The notes under the pieces: model-generated
The model's database searches: none
What the model was told of the DNA's origin: nothing
Seen by the model: the letters and a program-made list of their open reading frames with translations, nothing else
Shown here: one piece after another, positions 7,398-14,462 of the stretch
Layout: each line of letters opens with the position of its first letter
Numbering within the stretch: the stretch's first letter is position 1
Made by a program: the position numbers and the translations under genes
Assembly: GCA_018715165.1 (NCBI GenBank)
Contig: DVMC01000070.1
Coordinates: 1 to 17,298 of the forward strand
Source: Limiplasma pullistercoris
GTDB taxonomy: Bacteria; Bacillota; Clostridia; Christensenellales; Aristaeellaceae
Reading direction: 5' to 3'
DNA: 17,298 bases

Positions 7398-8864
7398 ATG
7401 GATCGACTGAATGCCGGAATGCTCAAAGCCCCCGAGCGGCCCGTTCGCGTGCTGCAGTTCGGAGAAGGCAACTTTCTCCGCGCCTTTGTGGATTACATGA
7501 TTGATATCGCCAATGAAAAAGCGGGCTTTAATGGAAGCGTCGTGCTGGTCAAGCCCATTTCCTTTGGCAATCTGGACGCCTTTCATGAGCAGGACTGCCG
7601 CTATACCGTTATGCTGCGCGGCCTGGTAGACGGCAAGCCTGTGGAGATGAGCCGCGGGATCACCTCGGTCAGCGACGCGGTGGACGCCTATGGCGAATAC
7701 GAGAAGTACGCCGCCTATGCGAGGCTGGACACTCTGCGCTTTATCGTCAGCAATACCACCGAGGCAGGCATCGTGCTGGATGAAAGCGACCGCTTTGACC
7801 TCTGCCCGCCGAACACCTATCCCGGCAAGCTGTGCAAGTTCCTCTACGAGCGCGCCGAAGCGTTCGGGTATGCCGCCGACAAGGGACTGATCATTCTGCC
7901 CGTGGAGCTCATCGACGACAACGGCATCGCCCTCAAACGCTGCGTCAAGGCCCTGGCCAGGCTGTGGAAGCTGGGCGAACGCTTTGAAGCCTGGCTCGAC
8001 GAAGCTTGCGTCTTTACCTCCACGCTGGTCGACCGCATCGTCACCGGCTATCCTCGCGACGAGGCGGAGGCCATCTGGGAGAAACTGGGCTATGAGGACC
8101 GGCTGCTGGTGACGGGCGAGCCCTTTGCCCTGTGGGTGATCGAATCCGAGAAGGATATCTCCGGCGAGCTGCCCCTGCCGGACTGCGGCCTGCCCGTGAT
8201 CTTCACCGATAACCAGAAGCCCTACAAGCAGCGCAAGGTGCGCATCCTCAACGGCGCGCATACCTCGTTCGTGCCAGCGGCGTTCCTGTGCGGCTATGAC
8301 TACGTGCTCGACGCCATGAACGACAGCATGATCCAGACCTTCATGCAAAAGACCCTCTACGACGAGGTCATCCCCACCCTCAGCCTGCCCAAAGAGGACC
8401 TGATGGCTTTTGCCGAGGCGGTCACGGGCCGCTTCATGAATCCCTATATCAAGCACGCGCTGCTTTCCATCTGCCTCAATAGCGTCTCCAAATGGCGCGC
8501 CCGCTGCATGCCGAGCCTGCTGGGCTATGTGGAGAAGGAACACAAGCTGCCCCCGCACCTGACCTTCTCCCTGGCTGCGCTGATGGCTCTCTACCATGGC
8601 GGCCAGATCAAGGACGGTGCGTTGGAATGCCTGCGCGACGGCCAGCCCTACACCCTGCGGGATGATGCGGCGGTGCTGGCCTTCTTTGCGGAAAACAATC
8701 AGAAGTCCGCCGCAGAGCTGACGCGGATGTTCCTGAGCAACACCGGCTTCTTCGGTCAGGACCTGACGCAGGTGCCCGGACTGGAAGCGGCCGTGGCCGC
8801 CGCGTTGGAGGACGTGCTCACCCGCGGCATGCGGTCCGTGATGACCGAACGCTTCGGAGGCTGA
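7398..8864 (+). CDS. uxaB: Tagaturonate reductase (altronate oxidoreductase)
   Basis: This 488-residue protein belongs to the long-chain mannitol dehydrogenase family and matches UxaB (EC 1.1.1.58) in length. It reduces D-tagaturonate to D-altronate with NADH. The Rossmann nucleotide-binding start is FGEGNFLRAF (21-30). The catalytic K-N-H arrangement of the family is present as K280, N285 and H288 in KVRILNGAH. The ATG at 7398 has GGGAGGGG (7384-7391) six bases upstream; a longer in-frame reading from a TTG at 7293 overlaps the promoter and lacks a ribosome site. The gene is followed by uxaA after two bases. A fructuronate reductase (UxuB) belongs to the same superfamily, but the FGEGNFLRAF start and pairing with uxaA favour UxaB. 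Confidence 0.95.
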   Translation: MDRLNAGMLKAPERPVRVLQFGEGNFLRAFVDYMIDIANEKAGFNGSVVLVKPISFGNLDAFHEQDCRYTVMLRGLVDGKPVEMSRGITSVSDAVDAYGEYEKYAAYARLDTLRFIVSNTTEAGIVLDESDRFDLCPPNTYPGKLCKFLYERAEAFGYAADKGLIILPVELIDDNGIALKRCVKALARLWKLGERFEAWLDEACVFTSTLVDRIVTGYPRDEAEAIWEKLGYEDRLLVTGEPFALWVIESEKDISGELPLPDCGLPVIFTDNQKPYKQRKVRILNGAHTSFVPAAFLCGYDYVLDAMNDSMIQTFMQKTLYDEVIPTLSLPKEDLMAFAEAVTGRFMNPYIKHALLSICLNSVSKWRARCMPSLLGYVEKEHKLPPHLTFSLAALMALYHGGQIKDGALECLRDGQPYTLRDDAAVLAFFAENNQKSAAELTRMFLSNTGFFGQDLTQVPGLEAAVAAALEDVLTRGMRSVMTERFGG

Positions 8865-8866
8865 CC

Positions 8867-10348
8867 ATGCGTGAAGTGCTGAAAATCAGTCCCGGCGACT
8901 CGGTCGCCGTGGCGCTCGTACCGCTGAAGGCGGGCGATACCGTTGAGGTAGACGGGGAGATCATCACGCTGCTGGACGATGTTCCCGCGGGGCATAAGGT
9001 AGCCTTGCGCGCCATGCGCACGGGGGAGCACGTGATCAAATACGGCTTTCCCATCGGCGAGGCCAAAACCGACATCCCCCAGGGGAGCCATGTGCATGTG
9101 CATAACCTGCGCACCCTGCTCTCCGGCGAGCTGGAATACCAGTACCACCCCAACGGAAAGCCGCTTGCCGCCCAACCCGCCGCCACCTTCGCGGGCTATC
9201 CGCGCAAGGACGGTCGCGTGGGCGTTCGCAATGAGCTTTGGATTCTGCCTACCGTGGGCTGCGTCAACGACGTGGCCCGCGCCCTGGAGCGCCGCGCGCA
9301 GGCGCTGGTGGGCGGCGGGGTGGAGGGCGTGTACGCCTTCCCGCACCCCTACGGCTGCTCCCAGATGGGCGAGGACCAGGAGAATACGCGCCGCGTGCTG
9401 GCCGATCTGGCCACGCATCCCAACGCGGGCGGCGTGCTGCTGCTGGGGCTGGGCTGCGAAAACAGCGGCATCGACCAGATCCGGCCGCATATGGGCGAAT
9501 ATGACACCAACCGCGTGCGCTTTCTGGTGTGCCAGCAGGTGGAGGACGAGATCGCGGAGGCGATGCGGCTGCTGGAGGAGTTGGCTGCGAACATGCGCGG
9601 CGAGGCGCGCGTGCCCTGTCCGGCCAGCAAGCTGGTGGTGGGTCTCAAGTGCGGCGGCTCGGACGGGTTCAGCGGCATCACGGCCAATCCGGTCATCGGC
9701 GGGTTTTCCGATCTGCTCATCGCCCAGGGCGGCAGCACCATCCTGACCGAAGTGCCGGAGATGTTCGGCGCCGAAACGCTGCTGATGGACCGCTGCGAGG
9801 ACGAGAGCATGTTCCGCAAAACGGTGGACCTGATCAACAACTTCAAGCGCTACTTTGAGGAGCACCACCAGACCATCTATGAAAATCCCTCGCCCGGCAA
9901 CAAGGCCGGCGGCATCAGCACCCTGGAGGACAAGGCCCTGGGCTGCACGCAGAAAAGCGGCTTTGCACCCGTCAAGGATGTGCTGACCTATGGCCAGCGC
10001 GTAAGCACGGCGGGCCTCAACCTGCTTTCCGCGCCTGGAAACGACCTGGTGGCCTCTACGGCGCTGGCCGCTGCGGGCGCGCAGATCGTGCTGTTTTCCA
10101 CGGGGCGCGGCACGCCGTTTGCTTCGCCGGTGCCCACGGTGAAGATCGCCAGCAACAGCCGTTTGGCAGCCCATAAGCACAGCTGGATCGATTTCAACGC
10201 AGGCGAGCTTCTGGACGGCAAGGAGCTTACGGAGCTGTCCCAGGCGCTGATGGACTACGTGCTGGCCGTGGCCGGAGGCCAAAAGGTGTGCAGCGAAAAC
10301 AACGGTTACCATGACATGGCCATCTTTAAAACGGGCGTAACGCTGTAG
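8867..10348 (+). CDS. uxaA: Altronate dehydratase
   Basis: This 493-residue protein is the UxaA/GarD-family dehydratase (EC 4.2.1.7) that converts D-altronate to 2-keto-3-deoxy-D-gluconate. An N-terminal SAF domain (about 1-90, ending in a VHVHN segment) is followed by the large UxaA domain. Conserved blocks in that domain are LPTVGCVND (127-135), HPYGCSQMGED (160-170), GLGCENSG (194-201) and GLKCGGSDGFSGITANP (259-275). The cysteines and histidines in these blocks are the expected metal and active-site region. The start lies two bases after the uxaB stop, and CGGAGG within the uxaB end (8855-8860) serves as ribosome site, so the two are translationally linked. Galactarate dehydratase is a family alternative, but pairing with UxaB and UxaC makes altronate the likely substrate. 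Confidence 0.96.
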   Translation: MREVLKISPGDSVAVALVPLKAGDTVEVDGEIITLLDDVPAGHKVALRAMRTGEHVIKYGFPIGEAKTDIPQGSHVHVHNLRTLLSGELEYQYHPNGKPLAAQPAATFAGYPRKDGRVGVRNELWILPTVGCVNDVARALERRAQALVGGGVEGVYAFPHPYGCSQMGEDQENTRRVLADLATHPNAGGVLLLGLGCENSGIDQIRPHMGEYDTNRVRFLVCQQVEDEIAEAMRLLEELAANMRGEARVPCPASKLVVGLKCGGSDGFSGITANPVIGGFSDLLIAQGGSTILTEVPEMFGAETLLMDRCEDESMFRKTVDLINNFKRYFEEHHQTIYENPSPGNKAGGISTLEDKALGCTQKSGFAPVKDVLTYGQRVSTAGLNLLSAPGNDLVASTALAAAGAQIVLFSTGRGTPFASPVPTVKIASNSRLAAHKHSWIDFNAGELLDGKELTELSQALMDYVLAVAGGQKVCSENNGYHDMAIFKTGVTL

Positions 10349-10406
10349 GCACGCCGGCCCCCAGGCACGGAAAGCGCTGCGGCCGCTTTTCAGCCCATCC
10401 ATGCAG

Positions 10407-10438
10407 GCCGCGTTTTCCATCCGGAAGACGCGGCTTTT
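10407..10438 (+). terminator. Terminator of uxaB-uxaA
   Basis: A 12-bp stem (10407-10418 with 10423-10434), with one G-T wobble, closes the loop ATCC and is followed by TTTT. It begins 58 bases after the uxaA stop and ends 15 bases before the iclR -35 box, insulating the two units. A weaker AAAGCG/CGCTTT hairpin just upstream may assist. Confidence 0.87.
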
Positions 10439-10452
10439 GCAGGTTGGAACCC

Positions 10453-10482
10453 TTGACAGCAGAGGTTCCGGAGGACTATAAT
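10453..10482 (+). promoter_or_regulatory. Promoter of iclR-eda-kdgK
   Basis: A consensus TTGACA (10453-10458) and a consensus TATAAT (10477-10482) are separated by 18 bases. Transcription would begin around 10489. Both hexamers are perfect, which predicts a strong promoter that needs repression. Confidence 0.88.
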
Positions 10483-10504
10483 AAGCTATCAGAATCGGGA
10501 ATGA

Positions 10505-10522
10505 TGTTCACATATGTGAACA
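10505..10522. promoter_or_regulatory. 18-bp perfect palindromic operator
   Basis: TGTTCACATATGTGAACA is its own reverse complement over all 18 bases. It lies about 16 to 33 bases downstream of the predicted start point and just before the iclR ribosome site at 10525-10529. By position it is the likely autoregulatory site of the IclR-type protein. I see no second copy before uxaB, lacI or eda. Confidence 0.82.
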
Positions 10523-10536
10523 ACGGAGGCGTGACC

Positions 10537-11298
10537 ATGGCGGAGGTTCCCAACCGAACGTTGCAGCGGGGGCTGGATATGCTGGAATTGCTGGGCGCGC
10601 ATGCCGAGGGCATGGCCCTGTGCGAGCTGGCCCAGGCGTTGCGCCTGCCGCGGTCTACGGCCTTCAACCTGGCCCAGACGCTGACGCATCTGGGCTATGC
10701 CACGCAGCGGGAAGATACGGGCAAATACCGCCTGGGTTTCAAGATGTTCGAGATCGGCGCAGGCGCCATGCATCAGGTGGACGTGATGGAGCTGATTCGC
10801 AGCTGCATGGCGGAGGTCCATCATACAATCAACGAAACCATGCATCTGGGGGTGCGGGCCGAGCGGGATACGCTCTACATCGACAAGCTGGACTCCACCC
10901 AGTCCATCCGCATGACCAGCTATGTGGGCGCCCGTGCGCCGCTGTACTGCACAGCGCTGGGCAAGGCCATTCTCTCCACAATGGACGACGGGGAGGTGCG
11001 CGCGCTCTATGCGGACGAGCCTCTGGCCGCCCTGACGCCGCATTCCATCACCAGCATGGACTGCCTGCTGGAGCAGCTGGCGGCGGTGCGGGAAAAGGGA
11101 TATGCGGTGGAGCGCGAGGAGAACAACGAAAACGTATGCTGCGTGGCCATTCCCCTGCGCAACCGTGAGGGCCGGGCGGTGTACGCCCTGAGCGTGTCCG
11201 CTCCCAGCTTTCGTATGGGCGAGGAGGAGATCGCGCGCTGCGCCGGTCTGCTGCTGGGCATTCGGCCGCGCATCGAGCGGTTTTTGAAAGATGCCTGA
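10537..11298 (+). CDS. IclR-family transcriptional regulator (KdgR-like by context)
   Basis: This is a 253-residue IclR-type regulator, the usual family length. The N-terminal winged helix-turn-helix spans about residues 6-70, with LCELAQALRLPRSTAFNL at 28-45 and a YRLGFKMFEIG linker. The C-terminal effector-binding domain has the family blocks MHLGVRAERDTLYIDKLDS, RAPLYCTALGKAILS and a closing AIPLRNREGRAVYALSVSAP. The ATG at 10537 is preceded by GGAGG (10525-10529) at 7 bases. An in-frame upstream ATG would place the palindromic operator inside the coding region and has no good ribosome site. The gene leads eda and kdgK and lies behind a strong promoter with an operator. IclR-type KdgR proteins elsewhere respond to 2-keto-3-deoxygluconate, the compound made by UxaA, so this effector is a reasonable inference. 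Confidence 0.94.
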   Translation: MAEVPNRTLQRGLDMLELLGAHAEGMALCELAQALRLPRSTAFNLAQTLTHLGYATQREDTGKYRLGFKMFEIGAGAMHQVDVMELIRSCMAEVHHTINETMHLGVRAERDTLYIDKLDSTQSIRMTSYVGARAPLYCTALGKAILSTMDDGEVRALYADEPLAALTPHSITSMDCLLEQLAAVREKGYAVEREENNENVCCVAIPLRNREGRAVYALSVSAPSFRMGEEEIARCAGLLLGIRPRIERFLKDA

Positions 11299-11322
11299 TT
11301 CCGCTTTTTACAACGCTGTCAG

Positions 11323-11341
11323 GCGGCGGCAGGGCCGCCGC
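11323..11341 (+). other. GC-rich hairpin between iclR and eda
   Basis: GCGGCGGC (11323-11330) and GCCGCCGC (11334-11341) form a perfect 8-bp stem with a 3-base loop. No T run follows, so it is not a standard terminator. It may protect the eda-kdgK part of the transcript or reduce read-through. The rest of the 87-base gap holds the eda ribosome site AAGGAGG (11371-11377). Confidence 0.55.
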
Positions 11342-11385
11342 ATAACATCCCTTACGCCACGCAAGAACAAAAGGAGGAACGCCCC

Positions 11386-12342
11386 ATGGAAATGATCGAG
11401 AAGCTGTCCCTGGCCGGCATCGTGCCGGTGATCAAGGTAGAGGACGCCGCCGACGCGGTACCCCTTTGCAAGGCGTTGTCCGATGGCGGCCTGCCCGTTG
11501 CGGAGATCACGTTCCGCTCGGATGCGGCTGAAGAAGCCATTCGCCGCGTGCATGCCGAGCTGCCCGATGTGATTCTGGGCGCGGGCACCGTGCTCACGAA
11601 GGATCAGGTGGACCGCGCCGTGAACGCCGGTGCGACCTATATCGTTTCCCCCGGACTGAACCCCGAAATCGTCAGGTATTGCCAGGAGAAGAACGTGCCC
11701 ATCGTGCCCGGCTGCGCCAATCCCAGCGACATCGAGGTGGCCCTGTCCCTGGGGCTGAAAACCGTCAAGTTCTTCCCCGCCGAGCCCCTGGGCGGCCTCA
11801 AGCTGATCAAGGCCATGGCCGCGCCCTACGGCGGCGTTACCTTCCTGCCCACCGGCGGCATCAACGAGCAGAACCTCAACGAGTATCTGGCCTTCTCCAA
11901 AATCGTCGCCTGCGGCGGCAGCTGGATGGTGCCCGGCGACGCCGTGGCCCAGAAGGACTGGAAGCGCATTGAGGACATCACCCGCAGCGCCGTCAACAAG
12001 ATGCTGGGGCTGGAAATCCGCCATGTGGGCGTGAACAGCGGCACGCCGGAGCAGTCCATGAAGGATGCGCAGATGCTGTCCAAGCTGCTGGGCTGGCCCA
12101 TCGACGAGCACAAGAACGCCAACTTCGTGGGCGAGGGCTTCGAAGTGATGAAGGTCCCCTTCCGCGGCACGCATGGCCACATCGCCGTTGCCTGCAATTC
12201 TATCAAGCGCGCCCGCTGGCACATGGAGCGCCGCGGCTTTGCCTTCGACGATAGCAGCGTCATCATGAAGGACGGCAAGATGCGCGCCATCTATCTCAAG
12301 GACGAGATTGCCGGCTTTGCCGTCCACCTGCTGCAAAAGTAA
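11386..12342 (+). CDS. eda: KDPG aldolase with a C-terminal VOC-like extension
   Basis: The first 205 or so residues are a class I 2-keto-3-deoxy-6-phosphogluconate / 4-hydroxy-2-oxoglutarate aldolase (EC 4.1.2.14 / 4.1.3.16), which splits KDPG into pyruvate and glyceraldehyde-3-phosphate. Active-site features are E40 in LPVAEITFRS, the Schiff-base lysine K128 in TVKFFPAEPLGG, and the phosphate-loop TGGI (156-159). A normal enzyme ends near 210 residues; this one has 318. The added segment (about 209-318) starts LEIRHVGVNSGT and resembles one vicinal-oxygen-chelate (glyoxalase-like) module, with HGHIAVAC and a final IAGFAVHLLQK. Similar fusions occur, as far as I recall, among gut Clostridia, and the role of the extension is unknown to me. 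AAGGAGG sits 8 bases before the ATG. Confidence 0.93.
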   Translation: MEMIEKLSLAGIVPVIKVEDAADAVPLCKALSDGGLPVAEITFRSDAAEEAIRRVHAELPDVILGAGTVLTKDQVDRAVNAGATYIVSPGLNPEIVRYCQEKNVPIVPGCANPSDIEVALSLGLKTVKFFPAEPLGGLKLIKAMAAPYGGVTFLPTGGINEQNLNEYLAFSKIVACGGSWMVPGDAVAQKDWKRIEDITRSAVNKMLGLEIRHVGVNSGTPEQSMKDAQMLSKLLGWPIDEHKNANFVGEGFEVMKVPFRGTHGHIAVACNSIKRARWHMERRGFAFDDSSVIMKDGKMRAIYLKDEIAGFAVHLLQK

Positions 12343-12383
12343 TCCCCATCAAATCCACAGATAAGCGAAAGGATGAATGAACC

Positions 12384-13418
12384 ATGGCGAAGGTTGTTAC
12401 CTTTGGCGAGATCATGCTGCGACTGAAAAGCCCCGGTTACGAGCGTTTCTTCCAATCCCCCAGCCTGGAGGCCACCTTTGGCGGCGGCGAGGCCAACGTG
12501 AGCGTTTCCCTGGCCAACTACGGCATGGATACCGCCTTTGTAAGCGTGCTGCCCACAAACGATATCGGCGAGGCCTGTGTGCGCGAGCTGCGCGGCTTCG
12601 GTGTGGATGTGAGCAACATCGTCCGGCGGGACGGCCGCATGGGCATCTACTATCTGGAAACCGGCGCGGTACAGCGCCCCAGCAAGGTGATCTATGACCG
12701 TGCGGGCAGCGCCATCTGCGAAGCCAAACCCGGCGATATCGATTGGAAAAAGGCATTTGACGGCGCCACCTGGTTCCACCTGACCGGCATCACCCCCGCC
12801 ATCAGCCAGGGCGCGGCGGACTTGAGCCTGGAGGCCGTCAAGACGGCCAAGGCCATGGGCTTGCATGTGAGCTGCGACCTGAACTACCGCAAGAACCTCT
12901 GGAAGTACGGCAAGACCGCCGATCAGGTGATGACCGAGCTGGTCAAGTACGTCGATACCGTCATCGCCAACGAGGAGGACTTCCAGAAGTCCCTGCTGCT
13001 CAAGGCCGAGAGCGCCCACTCCGTGGAGGAGGGCGAGCTCAACATCGAGCAGTACAAGGCCATCGCCAAGCTCGCCATGGACACCTATCCCAACATTCAG
13101 CGCGTGGCCATCACCCTGCGTGAATCCAAGAGCGCCAACCACAACGACTGGAGCGCCTGCCTCTACAACGGCAAGGACTTCTTCCTCAGCCGCAAGTACC
13201 GCATCACCGACATCGTGGACCGCGTGGGCGGCGGCGACAGCTTCGGCGGCGGCCTGATTTATGGCCTCAACACCTATGAGGATGAAAAGACGGCGCTGGA
13301 ATTCGCCGTGGCGGCCAGCTGCCTCAAGCACACCATCGGCGGCGACTTCAACCGCGTGAGCGTGGCCGAGGTGGAAAGCCTGATGAAGGGGAGCGGCAGC
13401 GGGCGCGTGCAGCGCTGA
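12384..13418 (+). CDS. kdgK: 2-keto-3-deoxygluconate kinase
   Basis: This 344-residue PfkB/ribokinase-family sugar kinase (EC 2.7.1.45) phosphorylates 2-keto-3-deoxygluconate to KDPG, linking UxaA to Eda. The start MAKVVTFGEIMLRL and the FGGGEANVSVSLANYG block (32-47) are typical of KdgK. The second PfkB signature is VDRVGGGDSFGGGL (278-291), with D285 as catalytic base; the usual GAGD is here GGGD. The insert around 200-225 (KAESAHSVEEGELN) is a little longer than in minimal PfkB kinases. It lies 41 bases after eda with ribosome site GAAAGGA (12367-12373), and a strong terminator follows, so it is the last gene of iclR-eda-kdgK. Substrate is inferred from family resemblance and context. Confidence 0.93.
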   Translation: MAKVVTFGEIMLRLKSPGYERFFQSPSLEATFGGGEANVSVSLANYGMDTAFVSVLPTNDIGEACVRELRGFGVDVSNIVRRDGRMGIYYLETGAVQRPSKVIYDRAGSAICEAKPGDIDWKKAFDGATWFHLTGITPAISQGAADLSLEAVKTAKAMGLHVSCDLNYRKNLWKYGKTADQVMTELVKYVDTVIANEEDFQKSLLLKAESAHSVEEGELNIEQYKAIAKLAMDTYPNIQRVAITLRESKSANHNDWSACLYNGKDFFLSRKYRITDIVDRVGGGDSFGGGLIYGLNTYEDEKTALEFAVAASCLKHTIGGDFNRVSVAEVESLMKGSGSGRVQR

Positions 13419-13435
13419 CCAATTCACCGGCCACG

Positions 13436-13468
13436 ACGGGACGGAGATGCATCTCCGTCCCGTATTTT
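13436..13468 (+). terminator. Terminator of iclR-eda-kdgK
   Basis: Bases 13436-13463 are a perfect 28-base palindrome, forming a 12-bp stem around TGCA, and ATTTT follows. It starts 18 bases after the kdgK stop and marks the end of the uronate locus. Confidence 0.92.
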
Positions 13469-13475
13469 GATACCC

Positions 13476-13500
13476 AAAAACCCTCCCCGGATGGGGAGGG
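13476..13500 (-). terminator. Minus-strand terminator serving a gene remnant
   Basis: CCCTCCCC (13481-13488) and GGGGAGGG (13493-13500) form a perfect 8-bp stem with a 4-base loop. On the minus strand the hairpin is followed by TTTTT (13480-13476). No complete minus-strand gene ends here; only the short coding remnant at 13519-13560 does, which suggests the gene it served was cut away. Confidence 0.8.
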
Positions 13501-13518
13501 CAGCATTTGCAGAAAGAA

Positions 13519-13560
13519 TCAGCGCTTGCTGAACTTCAAGAGCTTGGTGCCATCCTTGCC
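13519..13560 (-). pseudogene. Possible 3' remnant of a disrupted minus-strand gene
   Basis: Read on the minus strand, these bases give GKDGTKLLKFSKR followed by TGA, 19 bases before the minus-strand terminator. The codons (GGC, AAG, ACC, CTC, AAG, TTC, CGC) match the GC-rich use of the locus to the left. Upstream of 13560 the same frame stays open to an ATG at 13626 but turns AT-rich and loses this character, with no ribosome site. This suggests that only the last 13 or so codons survive beside inserted DNA. I cannot name the parent gene. Confidence 0.4.
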
Positions 13561-13795
13561 AGATATCCGGTGATTTCTTCGCTTTCCACCTGATTTTTGG
13601 CTTAATACTGCGGTTTTTCTACACATCAGATTCTAATTTTTTCCTCGTGCATGACGCACGAAAATCGGGTTTTGCTCCTTATGTGTGCCTTGCGTATCGC
13701 TGCCCAGGGCAACGCAGGACAACAGTAAGGAAAGAAACTTGGTTGCTGTTCTTGTCTTCACCTCAAAATTAAATTCACACACGGAGGACAGCATA
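13561..13795. other. AT-richer gap before tnpV; no gene recognised
   Basis: This stretch of about 235 bases has no credible open frame. It holds a small TCGTGC/GCACGA hairpin at 13645-13661 without a T run and then the leader of tnpV. Base composition drops noticeably from the uronate locus, so the left end of the inserted DNA probably lies here or slightly left of it. I found no clear terminal repeat by eye. Confidence 0.4.
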
Positions 13796-14185
13796 ATGGA
13801 AAAATACATCTTCGATCAGTGCAACGGTCTTTGGTATGAACTCCAAGGCGACTACTATATCCCCTGCTTGGTGCTGGATGAAGCGATGACATCTCCTATT
13901 GGTATGTGGGGCAGAAAGCACCAGCAATACCTGAAAGAGCATCGTCCTATGCTCTATTCCAACCTTGTTCTCAGCGGAAAGTTATACAGCTATCTGGCCG
14001 ACATTGACACTCAGGCACGAAACAAACTCAACCTGCTTGTAACACGGCTGGCAGAGAAAGAGGGCATTAACGAGCAGCTGAAATCGCAGGACCAGATGGC
14101 ATGGGTCGGTGCCATGAACAACATCCGAAATTGGGCGGAAGAAATCATCCTCCAAGAGCTGATCTATGGGGAGGATGCCGTATGA
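13796..14185 (+). CDS. tnpV: TnpV-like transposon-encoded protein
   Basis: This 129-residue protein resembles TnpV, a small protein first named in the clostridial mobilizable elements Tn4451/Tn4453 and common in mobile DNA of gut Clostridia. Recognisable segments are the start MEKYIFDQCNGLWYELQGDY, the IGMWGRKHQQYLKEH block (about 39-53), LSGKLYSYLADIDTQA, and the end MNNIRNWAEEIILQELIYG. Its molecular role is not established. The ATG at 13796 has CGGAGG (13782-13787) eight bases upstream. The frame is open upstream to 13685 but that part has no ribosome site. The stop overlaps the next start as ATGA. No TnpX-type recombinase is visible beside it, so it may be a remnant or cargo. Confidence 0.88.
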   Translation: MEKYIFDQCNGLWYELQGDYYIPCLVLDEAMTSPIGMWGRKHQQYLKEHRPMLYSNLVLSGKLYSYLADIDTQARNKLNLLVTRLAEKEGINEQLKSQDQMAWVGAMNNIRNWAEEIILQELIYGEDAV

Positions 14186-14445
14186 GACTTCTTGAAGAAT
14201 TTTGGTATGGCAACATTGAACCGACCGAATACGACACAAACGCCTGCCAGGAATACAAGGAAGTGCTTCGCCTGATTACCCGAAATGAGGAAAAGCTTCT
14301 GGCTACCATGTCAGATGAGCAGAAGGAGCTGTTCTCTCGGTATACGGACGCTGTTCGTGAGTATCAGACTATGGCAGAGTGCCTGCTGTTCCAAAGTAGC
14401 TTTAGGTTGGGTGCCAAGATGATGTTAGAGGTCATGGAAGAATAA
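14182..14445 (+). CDS. Small DUF6809-like protein
   Basis: This 87-residue acidic, mostly helical protein begins MRLLEEFWYGNIEPTEYD and ends FRLGAKMMLEVMEE. The start, a central NEEKLLATMSDEQKELF segment and the FRLGAKMMLEV ending match, from memory, the DUF6809 family, which is frequent beside tnpV in clostridial elements. Function is unknown. Its ATG overlaps the tnpV stop by four bases (ATGA), and GGGGAGG lies inside the end of tnpV, so the two are translated together. The family name is from recall and the existence of the gene is surer than its name. Confidence 0.8.
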   Translation: MRLLEEFWYGNIEPTEYDTNACQEYKEVLRLITRNEEKLLATMSDEQKELFSRYTDAVREYQTMAECLLFQSSFRLGAKMMLEVMEE

Positions 14446-14462
14446 ATCAGCAACTGAATGAA

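Noticed and set aside
8756..10420. Minus-strand open frame of 554 codons opposite uxaA
   Set aside because: It is a GC-driven mirror of uxaA, lacks a ribosome site and recognisable domains, and would cover the uxaBA terminator.
10444..10536. Longer IclR reading frame starting upstream of the palindrome
   Set aside because: It would start before the promoter and run through -35, -10 and operator; the ATG at 10537 has GGAGG at correct spacing.
13519..13560. Identification of the gene tail as ribosomal protein S9 (which also ends in FSKR)
   Set aside because: Only four residues agree; the preceding residues GKDGTKLLK do not fit the S9 C-terminus.
13645..13661. TCGTGC/GCACGA hairpin as a terminator
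   Set aside because: Only 6 bp, with no T run on either strand side where it would be needed.
13685..13795. Longer N-terminus for the tnpV gene
   Set aside because: TnpV proteins begin MEKYIFDQ, and CGGAGG precedes the ATG at 13796; the upstream part has no ribosome site.
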